From: Candidatus Eiseniibacteriota bacterium
GTDB taxonomy: Bacteria > Eisenbacteria > RBG-16-71-46 > JABDJR01
Direction of reading: 5' to 3'
DNA: 15,996 bases
Assembly: GCA_013003415.1 (NCBI GenBank)
Contig: JABDJR010000516.1
Coordinates: 1-15,996, forward strand
Positions 7,727 to 13,485 of this stretch are shown here, in pieces. Positions within the stretch are counted from its first letter, which is position 1. Each line of letters begins with the position of its first letter. A model generated the notes under the pieces. That model had not been told where the DNA came from and made no database searches. It saw only the letters and a program-made list of their open reading frames with translations. The position numbers and the translations under genes were made by a program.

Positions 7727-9120
7727 TAGTGCGATCTCTCTCCGTATTTCTTTAACTTCAGGTGCAAGGTCTTTGGTGTAATGCCTAAAACTCGAGCCGT
7801 TTGGGTTTTGTTGCCATCCATGCGGCTTAAGGTGTCCAAAATCACCATGCGTTCAGCGTCATCGAGCGCGGTTCCCACCGGGACATGGACGCCAGTGCCA
7901 TTGACCGAGGGTCTTGCGTTGGGTGTCCGAAGAGCCTCGGGTAAGTGATGGGCTTGGAGCTCTCCCCCCGAACAAACCACCACCGCCCGCTCAATAGCAT
8001 TACGAAGCTCACGAATGTTTCCGGGCCAGTCGTAGCGATTGAGCAGATCCATGGCATTTTCGTGAATGTGATGAATGGGTTTGTCGTTGGCCATGGCGAG
8101 CTGCTTCAAGAAGTGATGAGCAAGGATGGGGATATCCGAGCGACGATCTCTTAAGGGTGGCAACTCGATACTGAAAACGTTTAAGCGGTAGTAAAGATCT
8201 TCCCGGAAGGTGTTGGTTCGGAGTAAGCGCTGCACGTCGGCGTTGGTGGCGCTCACAATGCGAACATCCACTTCAATTTCGACTCCCCCACCTAAGCGTC
8301 GTACGCGACGGTCTTCCAAAACGCGCAGTAACTTCTTCTGCAAGTTCAGCGGCATCTCCCCTATTTCATCGAGGAAAATCGTGCCGCCGCTGGCAAGTTC
8401 GAAACAGCCGGCTCGGGCCGTAGAGGCTCCGGTAAAGGCGCCGCGTTCGTGTCCGAAGAGTTCGCTTTCCAAAAGCGATTCGGGAATGGCCGAACAGTTG
8501 AGGGCAACAAAGGGAGCTTTGCGTCGGGGACTGAGGGAATGCAGAGTGCGAGCAACAAGCTCTTTTCCGGTTCCGCTTTCCCCGGTAATAAGAACGGATG
8601 CGTAAGAGGGTCCGACTTGTTCCAGAAGTTGATACAACCTCAACACTTCAGGTGAGTTTCCAACCAAGGGACCAAGACGACCTTCACGACCAAGTTCGCG
8701 ACGGAGCAGTCGCATTTCTCGAACCATGCTCGAACGTTCAAGGCCGCGATTCACGACCGCCTTCAAGTGAGTCACGTCGAGAGGTTTTAATAGGTACTCG
8801 TAAGCACCGCCGCGTGTCGCCTTCACTGCGGTTTCAATAGTTGCGTGACCGGTAACAACAACAACGGTTGCTTCGACTCCGGCTTCGCGCAGATCTTCGA
8901 GCAACTCAATGCCGCTACGACCGGGCATGTTAAGGTCGGTCAATACCAACTCGGGTGAGTAGCGCAAGGCTTGCTCGACCGCAGTTGGAGCGTCGCTTGC
9001 CGCGATGGCTTGGTGTCCCCAAGACTCCAAAAGTCGGGTTAGGCCCTTTTGGGTTGAGACTTCATCGTCGACCACGAGAATTCGGTTTTTGCGTGCGATT
9101 TCAGCGGTGGTTTCGGCCAC
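7726..9120 (-). CDS. NtrC-family sigma-54-dependent response regulator
   Basis: 464 aa. Receiver domain 12-125 has the acidic pair Asp18/Asp19, phospho-acceptor Asp62 (TDLNMPG), Thr90 and Lys112. The AAA+ sigma-54 activator domain (about 150-375) has Walker A GESGTGKE (180-187), the sigma-54-contacting loop GAFTGA (227-232) and Walker B GTIFLDE (246-252). It also has the arginine-finger region FREDLYYRLNVF and the YDWPGNIREL element. A Fis-type helix-turn-helix lies at about 434-458. All functional residues are present, so it should be an ATP-driven activator of sigma-54 promoters. The start is a GTG with a perfect AGGAGG four bases upstream (9125-9130 on the other strand). It is first in the operon with the kinase and lipoprotein. 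The divergent sigma-54 promoter at 9318-9333 is an obvious candidate target. Confidence 0.96.
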   Translation of the reverse strand: MAETTAEIARKNRILVVDDEVSTQKGLTRLLESWGHQAIAASDAPTAVEQALRYSPELVLTDLNMPGRSGIELLEDLREAGVEATVVVVTGHATIETAVKATRGGAYEYLLKPLDVTHLKAVVNRGLERSSMVREMRLLRRELGREGRLGPLVGNSPEVLRLYQLLEQVGPSYASVLITGESGTGKELVARTLHSLSPRRKAPFVALNCSAIPESLLESELFGHERGAFTGASTARAGCFELASGGTIFLDEIGEMPLNLQKKLLRVLEDRRVRRLGGGVEIEVDVRIVSATNADVQRLLRTNTFREDLYYRLNVFSIELPPLRDRRSDIPILAHHFLKQLAMANDKPIHHIHENAMDLLNRYDWPGNIRELRNAIERAVVVCSGGELQAHHLPEALRTPNARPSVNGTGVHVPVGTALDDAERMVILDTLSRMDGNKTQTARVLGITPKTLHLKLKKYGERSH

Positions 9121-9130
9121 AGGACCTCCT

Positions 9131-9143
9131 ATTCGGGTCGAAT
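9131..9143. promoter_or_regulatory. Small inverted repeat ATTCG-GGT-CGAAT upstream of the regulator gene
   Basis: A perfect 5-bp inverted repeat with a 3-base spacer lies just upstream of the regulator's ribosome binding site. It is about 175-190 bp upstream of the sigma-54 promoter, which is within the usual range of enhancer sites for NtrC-type activators. Related CGGGTTCGA (9232-9240) and CCGTTCGA (9267-9274) sequences lie between them. Assignment as an activator binding site is speculative. Confidence 0.3.
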
Positions 9144-9310
9144 TCTACTCCTCTAGGTCAAACTGGAACAGGAAAAAATGTTATAGTGGGTAAAAATGAC
9201 ACGGTTTGGAAGGGCTCTTGGACCGGTTTTTCGGGTTCGACCAGTGTACGAAGAGGTATCGCCTAACCGTTCGACTCCCTTGTCATTAGAGATTTTCTTT
9301 GGACCTGTCA

Positions 9311-9330
9311 AACACTTTGGCACAAGTGTT
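9311..9330. promoter_or_regulatory. Palindrome embracing the -24 box, candidate operator
   Basis: AACACTT (9311-9317) and AAGTGTT (9324-9330) are perfect inverted repeats. The six-base spacer between them is exactly the TGGCAC -24 element, and the right arm runs into the TTGC -12 element. A protein bound here would block sigma-54 polymerase. It is a perfect 7+7 match, but the right arm partly overlaps promoter consensus, so chance contributes. Confidence 0.5.
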
Positions 9331-9333
9331 GCA
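9318..9333 (+). promoter_or_regulatory. Sigma-54 (-24/-12) promoter
   Basis: TGGCAC (9318-9323), five bases, TTGCA (9329-9333). GG and GC are separated by exactly ten bases, matching the sigma-54 consensus TGGCAC-N5-TTGCW at every conserved base. Transcription should start near 9344 and run rightward through three stem-loops towards the FHA gene, leaving a leader of about 220 bases. An NtrC-family activator is encoded divergently about 200 bp away. I saw no comparable site in the other intergenic regions. Confidence 0.88.
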
Positions 9334-9343
9334 AAGGTTTAGA

Positions 9344-9520
9344 AGTGCAGACGTATGTCAACAGAATGGTCGTGCGCGTTGACCTTTCCAGAAGGTCGTC
9401 CGTCCAGGCGCGTACGGCCCCTCCTTCAAGGGGTGGTCGGGTACTCGTTCTCCCCGGCCACCCCTTACTTCTTGCGCTTCAGCAGGGTGATCGCTGACTC
9501 CGCAAGATGAGGGCGTCGTC
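9344..9520 (+). ncRNA. Candidate sigma-54-dependent structured RNA or 5' leader with three stem-loops
   Basis: Three compact stem-loops follow the sigma-54 promoter. P1: 9368-9378 pairs with 9409-9419 (11 bp, two G-U), enclosing a 6-bp hairpin GACCTT/AAGGTC (9381-9397). P2: 9427-9440 region, where AAGGGGTGGTCGGG (9428-9441) pairs with 9453-9466 over 14 bp with one G-U and an 11-base loop. P3: CTTGCG (9471-9476) pairs with CGCAAG (9501-9506), enclosing TCAGC/GCTGA (9479-9497). The stems are only 4-8 bases apart. No good U-tract follows P2 or P3, so read-through into the FHA gene is likely; a free small RNA made by processing or weak termination is also possible. The 3' end given here is a guess. 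It matches no riboswitch class I can recognise. Confidence 0.5.
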
Positions 9521-9565
9521 GGACGGTGGATAGAGGGACTGCCGGGGAAGAGTTTAGGGGGGTCT

Positions 9566-10105
9566 ATGTCTAATTCCGTGCTTGAGCGTCCACGGGCAAA
9601 CACGCCACCGCGTGTCCCGCCAGCGGCGCCACTCGATAGCCTTATCGATGCACCCAGTCTTCCAGCGAAAAAGAACAGAAGCCGACTTCGCGGCAAACGC
9701 CAATGGCTTTTGCAGCGGGAAGGAACCTTCTGGGAACGCGGTCGCGTTCTGGAGTTCACAGCAAACGCCAATGAAGGCACCTTGGGTCGTTCGTTCTCCT
9801 GCAAGTTTCGAGTGAACGATCCTTCGGTATCGCGCATCCACGCCGCGCTGATTCGCAAGCCAAACCGTGGTGTCTATGTCGTTGATCTTGCTAGCCGCAA
9901 AGGCACCTACGTGAATGGGCAGAAGGTGAAGACCGAAATGTTGCTCATGGACGGGGATCTCATTCGACTAGGGGATAGGGTGATCCTTGAGTTTATGGAT
10001 AGTCCGCCCCCGGTTGAATCGCCGGAACGGCTTTGGTACAAGCGCTTCTTTTGGGCGGGAGCCGTTCTGGTGGCTCTGGGTTTGCTTTTCGTACTCAGCT
10101 TTTAG
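9566..10105 (+). CDS. Tail-anchored FHA-domain protein
   Basis: 179 aa, starting at an ATG after a purine-rich AGGGGGG ribosome binding site. Residues 1-45 are Pro/Arg/Ser-rich and probably disordered. The FHA domain (about 63-145) has the phosphothreonine-binding signature: GR at 74-75, SRIHA at 89-93, and DLASRKGTYVNG at 107-118. FHA domains bind phosphothreonine peptides. Residues about 159-177 form one hydrophobic helix reaching the C-terminus, so the protein should be tail-anchored in the inner membrane with the FHA domain in the cytoplasm. It lies downstream of the sigma-54 promoter and structured leader, suggesting control by the divergent two-component system. No Ser/Thr kinase is encoded in the window, so its phospho-partner is unknown. 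Confidence 0.92.
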   Translation: MSNSVLERPRANTPPRVPPAAPLDSLIDAPSLPAKKNRSRLRGKRQWLLQREGTFWERGRVLEFTANANEGTLGRSFSCKFRVNDPSVSRIHAALIRKPNRGVYVVDLASRKGTYVNGQKVKTEMLLMDGDLIRLGDRVILEFMDSPPPVESPERLWYKRFFWAGAVLVALGLLFVLSF

Positions 10106-10350
10106 TTGAATGACGCTTGGGTCGGTGCCGCAGTCGAAGTTTGCCCTCGTTTTTCTCCGTTCACATTTATCTTGCGACAAACCGGCCGTAGTTATTCATA
10201 AAACGAAATCCCAAATAAACCCTGGTTTGACCGGTTTAATCGCGATATTGTTTTCCGCTTGTCAATGAGTCGGCTTTAGTCGACGCCTGTCCGTCCGGGG
10301 ATAGACCAATCAATTAGCACGCAGGGCTTGCCTTGGATTTGGGAGGATTC

Positions 10351-10644
10351 GTGTCGTATCGAGGAACGCTTAGTTTAAATAAGATTCAATCCGAAGAGTT
10401 TCGGATTAAAGAACCGATTGAAGTTGTGGTTGAAAAGTCAGAAGACGAAAAGGAAGTTTGGGTTCGCTGGGACGGCGCAGGTCTTTACTCGTCCGGGCCG
10501 GACATTCACCGGGCACTTGAAAAGTTTCAGATGGACTTAGAAACCAAAGCAAAGAAGTCCTTTGCCGCAACTGCAGAAGAGATTAGAGAAAGTTGCATGC
10601 CCCGACTGCAAACGCTGTTGGCTCACGTCGATCTTGCGAGCTAA
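10351..10644 (+). CDS. Small protein of unknown function (97 aa)
   Basis: The frame could open at a TTG at 10333, but the GTG at 10351 has GGGAGG four bases upstream and is the better start. The protein begins with a beta-rich stretch (IEVVVEKSEDEKEVWVRWDG) followed by GLYSSGPDIHRALEKF and a long C-terminal helix. The strand-strand-'gly-x-SG-x-x-x-xAL' arrangement faintly resembles HicB-type domains, but no partner toxin gene is nearby and the similarity is not enough for a family name. It ends 12 bases from the convergent four-cysteine gene. I do not recognise it. Confidence 0.7.
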   Translation: MSYRGTLSLNKIQSEEFRIKEPIEVVVEKSEDEKEVWVRWDGAGLYSSGPDIHRALEKFQMDLETKAKKSFAATAEEIRESCMPRLQTLLAHVDLAS

Positions 10645-10656
10645 ACACGCTTTGAT

Positions 10657-10857
10657 CTAAGAGTCGGGACCTTCGGCGGTTTCTTCCTGCTCAAAACCTC
10701 GACAGACAAATCGCGGAAGCGTTGGGTACTTTACAAAAGAAGAGTCGGTCTCACTCCTTTTGCACAGGAGAAAGACCGACCCTTTCTTGTTTGGGACTTC
10801 ACGTTTGAACTGACACTGACCACAAAGGCCGTGCCGAGAATTGAACTGCAACGTCAC
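10657..10857 (-). CDS. Four-cysteine mini-protein, probable zinc-binding
   Basis: 66 aa, starting from GTG without a clear ribosome binding site; a different non-ATG start is possible. It has LCGQC (Cys12, Cys15), then LC (Cys32) and VC (Cys52). Between them are the motif KGSVFLLCKRSETD and KYPTLP. CxxC plus two further Cys suggests one zinc site. The pattern KGS-x-F-x-LC and KYP-x-LP looks like a conserved small bacterial family of unknown function, from memory and not verified. It follows the BaxI-type gene by 21 bases on the same strand, so the two are likely co-transcribed. Confidence 0.7.
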   Translation of the reverse strand: MTLQFNSRHGLCGQCQFKREVPNKKGSVFLLCKRSETDSSFVKYPTLPRFVCRGFEQEETAEGPDS

Positions 10858-10878
10858 CGTTCGCTATTTGGGCGCAGG

Positions 10879-11661
10879 TTAGTCCCGGTTTTGCAGCTTG
10901 GCGAGTAGGCGCAAGATCTCAAGATAAAGCCAGATTAGGGTGATCATGAGCCCAAAGGCCGAATACCACTCCATGTACTTTGGTGCGCCGGCCTCGGAGC
11001 CTCGCTCGATAAGATCGAAGTCGAGGACGAGGTTCAGAGCCGCGATAGCCACCACAAAAAGGCTAAACAGAATGCCAAAGGTGCCCGAAGAGTGAATAAA
11101 GGGAATGGAAGAGCCAAAGAAGCCCATCACAAAGCTCACAATGTACAGTAACGCAATAGCTCCGGTGGCACCGACCACCATCATACGGAACTTTTGCGTA
11201 ACCTTAATCCAGCCCGCTTTGTAAACGCCCAGCAGGACGAACAGCACACCGAAAGTCAGCGCGATGGCTTGAGGCACAATCCCGGGAAACGCGGTGTTGA
11301 ACAAAAGCGACATGCCGCCCAGGAAACACCCTTCGGCTACCGCATAGAGAGGTGCTGTGACCGGCGCCCAAGTTTTCTTGAAGATGGTAGCGAGTGCGAA
11401 AACCACCCCGGCGATCATGCCGCCAATCATCCACATAGAAAGTTGAGCGTAGGGTGCGGTAGAGGGGGCGCCCTCAAAGGCCGGCGGCACGGCAACCGCA
11501 GCAAACTTGTTCCACACGAACGCTGCCGGTAGAACGACTAACAACAACAGAATTGCGGTCTTGTTCACGGTTCCCTGAATGGTCATCACTTCGTTCGAAA
11601 CCGCACGGCCAGCTTTTTCCCAAACCTTCGTACTTAAGGCGGGGTTGGCTGTTCTCATCAT
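10879..11661 (-). CDS. Bax inhibitor-1/YccA family membrane protein
   Basis: 260 aa from the ATG at 11661. The frame also allows ATG at 11676, but that ATG sits on GGAGG, which is placed eight bases before the downstream ATG and is better read as its ribosome binding site; the family also tends to start near RTANPAL. About seven hydrophobic helices are visible, the first near AILLLLVVLPAAFVW. The C-terminal helices carry the acidic motif LDFDLIERG and YMEWYSAFGLMITLIWLYLE, as in PF12811-type BaxI proteins. Members are inner-membrane proteins, some acting as pH-gated calcium leak channels; the role here is not known. A 6-bp hairpin TCGGCT/AGCCGA (11685-11701) lies in the leader and a TATTAT-like -10 upstream, so the gene may have its own promoter. 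Confidence 0.9.
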   Translation of the reverse strand: MMRTANPALSTKVWEKAGRAVSNEVMTIQGTVNKTAILLLLVVLPAAFVWNKFAAVAVPPAFEGAPSTAPYAQLSMWMIGGMIAGVVFALATIFKKTWAPVTAPLYAVAEGCFLGGMSLLFNTAFPGIVPQAIALTFGVLFVLLGVYKAGWIKVTQKFRMMVVGATGAIALLYIVSFVMGFFGSSIPFIHSSGTFGILFSLFVVAIAALNLVLDFDLIERGSEAGAPKYMEWYSAFGLMITLIWLYLEILRLLAKLQNRD

Positions 11662-11768
11662 GGCAAAGGCCTCCATTTTCTAACTCGGCTTCCACAGCCG
11701 AAAATACGCATCCCCAACGAGGACTACTATAATACCTAGGTAAGGCCCCGGAACATCCCTCCACGCTT

Positions 11769-12602
11769 TTAGGGGCTTGAAGGTGTCTTTCGAACGATTC
11801 CCAGCACATTGGGTACCGGCCAACCGCCAAATAACGATCGCAAGGAGAAACCGGAGTTGGTTTTACCCGAAATCTCCTTCTGCACATCCCCGCTTTTGAT
11901 ATAGAACTGAGCCTGGGGGCCGCCCTCTAGGTACATACAACGCTCGAGGTCGAGGGGAAGCTCCCGCAGGCGATCGATTAAGTCGTGTGTTCTCAGGCGA
12001 GTGGGGGAGTGGATGATTAAGATGTCACCCGACTTGTCGAGACCCAGCGCTGCGGTACTCCACCGATTTTCTTGCGGTTTCCAAACGTTCTTTCCTTCGC
12101 ACGAAACCATCCGGATACTCTGGACGAATCCAGCATAGTCGTGTTTGTGATCCTCAAAATCATCACAACTTAGGTCGAGAATCGTAGCCTGAGGTAGATC
12201 TGCTCGATTAGAGTCGAAAGCAAACACAGAGTTCTGTTTGGTCAGGCGTGAGTTGTTCACATGATCACGCGTGCGCAAAAGAGACACTGCAGTTTGGCCA
12301 TCTTCTTGGTACATGCCGGCATTAATCCCGGCGACCAGGTCGTGGTCACGACACCAGCGGGCCACGGTGGCAGAAGCGCCGTGCTCGGAAGCCGTTAGGA
12401 GTTTGAACTCAAAAAGATCAGGATCGATACGCAGAGCATGCACAACCGTGGCCGACTTTGAGTTGGAAGCGTCGGGACCGGCGGTGACGAAAGTAGCGAA
12501 TTCAAGGCCGTTTTCGAGGGTTTCCCAGGAAGTCGGCTCTGGAGGGGCGGAACCACCTGCCCAAAGGACAAGCCAAACCCCTAGCGCCAAGGCAGTGCTC
12601 AT
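11769..12602 (-). CDS. Exported phosphodiester glycosidase-like (NAGPA/PF09992) protein
   Basis: 277 aa. The N-terminus MSTALALGVWLVLWAGGSA is a short hydrophobic export signal lacking the usual positive charges. Family motifs are in order: AGINAGMY (91-98), STAALGLDKSGDILII (182-197), YLEGGPQAQFYI (224-235) and PNVLGIV (264-270). In most family members the third motif reads LDGG; here Asp is replaced by Glu. Members hydrolyse phosphodiester bonds to sugars or sit in envelope glycan metabolism; the substrate is unknown. The ATG is the first possible start in frame (TAG upstream). There is no Shine-Dalgarno, but a TATTAT box ends six bases before the ATG, so the mRNA may be leaderless. The BaxI-type gene follows after about 107 bases. 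Confidence 0.88.
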   Translation of the reverse strand: MSTALALGVWLVLWAGGSAPPEPTSWETLENGLEFATFVTAGPDASNSKSATVVHALRIDPDLFEFKLLTASEHGASATVARWCRDHDLVAGINAGMYQEDGQTAVSLLRTRDHVNNSRLTKQNSVFAFDSNRADLPQATILDLSCDDFEDHKHDYAGFVQSIRMVSCEGKNVWKPQENRWSTAALGLDKSGDILIIHSPTRLRTHDLIDRLRELPLDLERCMYLEGGPQAQFYIKSGDVQKEISGKTNSGFSLRSLFGGWPVPNVLGIVRKTPSSP

Positions 12603-12607
12603 GCGTT

Positions 12608-12613
12608 TATAAT
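12608..12613 (-). promoter_or_regulatory. Possible -10 box (TATTAT) giving a leaderless mRNA
   Basis: TATTAT lies on the minus strand with six bases before the ATG at 12602, so transcription starting about seven bases downstream would begin at the start codon. No Shine-Dalgarno is present, which fits. No good -35 hexamer is visible at 16-18 bases. Confidence 0.35.
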
Positions 12614-12747
12614 ACCGACCGCGCCAACAAAAGTGTGCGGCGAAAATCTAAACAAATGTAGCCTGGGCCATCACAACGTGTTTGTGCCTGCCGGCCCACC
12701 GGGGAGTGGGTGGTTATGATCGAGGCTGGCATAAACGGAGATAACCC

Positions 12748-13347
12748 ATGAAACGTCTTGCTTTACTTCTTCTCTCTCTGGCGGTGCTTTTGCCGGCAGG
12801 CCAGGCTCAGGCCGAAAGTCAGACCTACGCTCTCGACACCGATCACGGCTTGATTACGTTTGCGGTCGAGCATTTTTCGGTTTCACGCATGTGGTGCATG
12901 CTTCCTGGGTACGAAGGCACGATTGAGTTCGACGCCGAAAACCCGGAAAACTCAAGCGTAGAGGTGACCATTCAAACGAGTAGTCTCATCGCTCCCGGCA
13001 GCGACGCTCGTCGCGATGCGGTCACTGGTCCTGCGTTTCTAAACGTGGAAGAGTATCCGGAGATTGTGTTCAAAAGCTCATCCGTGAAGAAGTCCGGCGA
13101 CCACTTTACGGTCACAGGAGACATCACCATTCACGGTGTTACCAAAGAAGTCGAAATGAAGACCAAGCTTCGGGGCCCGACCCCCGACCCCTGGGGCAAC
13201 GCTCGCATCGGCATCTTGGGTACGCTTGAGGTGAACCGAAAAGACTTTGGAATCACCACCGATCCCAAGACCGAAGATGGAATGCCTTTCATTGGGGAAA
13301 AGGTTGAAATCATGATCGAAGTCGAAGCAATTCCGAAGTCCGAGTAA
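12748..13347 (+). CDS. Exported YceI family protein
   Basis: 199 aa with a clear signal peptide (MKRLALLLLSLAVLLPAGQA, cleavage near QAQA/ES, residue 23). The ribosome binding site GGAGAT is five bases from the ATG. YceI proteins are eight-stranded lipocalin-like barrels that bind long isoprenoid-type lipids in the periplasm. Family marks: the DTDHGLITFAVEHF strand (30-43), YEGTIEFD (55-62), NVEEYPEIVFKSS (99-111) and TGDITIHGVTKEV (123-135). Unlike most members, the second motif usually reading HL-x-x-x-DFF is AVTGPAFL, and RMWCML (48-53) replaces the usual linker, adding a lone Cys50. A TATGAT box (12715-12720) could be the -10. Role is probably envelope stress or lipid handling, inferred from the family. 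Confidence 0.92.
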   Translation: MKRLALLLLSLAVLLPAGQAQAESQTYALDTDHGLITFAVEHFSVSRMWCMLPGYEGTIEFDAENPENSSVEVTIQTSSLIAPGSDARRDAVTGPAFLNVEEYPEIVFKSSSVKKSGDHFTVTGDITIHGVTKEVEMKTKLRGPTPDPWGNARIGILGTLEVNRKDFGITTDPKTEDGMPFIGEKVEIMIEVEAIPKSE

Positions 13348-13370
13348 TAATTAGCCAAATAAGGCTATGT

Positions 13371-13403
13371 AGAGGGGGTTGTCAAGAGATTGGCAACCCC
13401 TCT
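13371..13403 (+). other. Strong intergenic hairpin downstream of the YceI gene
   Basis: AGAGGGGGTTGTCAA (13371-13385) pairs with TTGGCAACCCCTCT (13390-13403) over 14 bp with one bulged G, one G-U pair and a GAGA tetraloop of the GNRA class. A smaller hairpin TAGCC/GGCTA precedes it (13352-13367). No U-tract follows, so it is not a classical terminator. It may act with Rho, protect the upstream mRNA, or attenuate transcription into the next gene. Confidence 0.55.
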
Positions 13404-13485
13404 GCCGTTCTCCCCGTACACATACACGGATAGCAGACTTTGGTCCCATGTTCCTTTTCGACCCCGAAATACCAAAGGAGAGACG

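Larger units (their letters stand above)
9121..9565. other. 445-bp divergent regulatory region between regulator and FHA genes
   Basis: The region contains, left to right: the regulator's ribosome binding site; a small inverted repeat; a possible minus-strand -10 TATAAC (9180-9185) for the two-component operon without a clear -35; the sigma-54 promoter with its palindrome; and the three-stem leader. Frames open across 9358-9858 on the minus strand look like shadows of the FHA gene and of the structured leader. Confidence 0.7.

Noticed and set aside
9232..9275. GGTTCGACC and GTTCGACTCC, resembling tRNA T-arms
   Set aside because: The flanking arms do not pair, and no acceptor, D- or anticodon stem can be built around them.
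9358..9858. 166-aa open frame on the minus strand across the leader and FHA gene
   Set aside because: It overlaps the well-supported FHA gene and the stem-loop region, has no ribosome binding site and shows no recognisable domain.
10179..10237. AAACCGG/CCGGTTT inverted repeat after the FHA gene
   Set aside because: The arms are only 7 bp and 45 bases apart; this is expected by chance in a region of this size and no other feature supports it.
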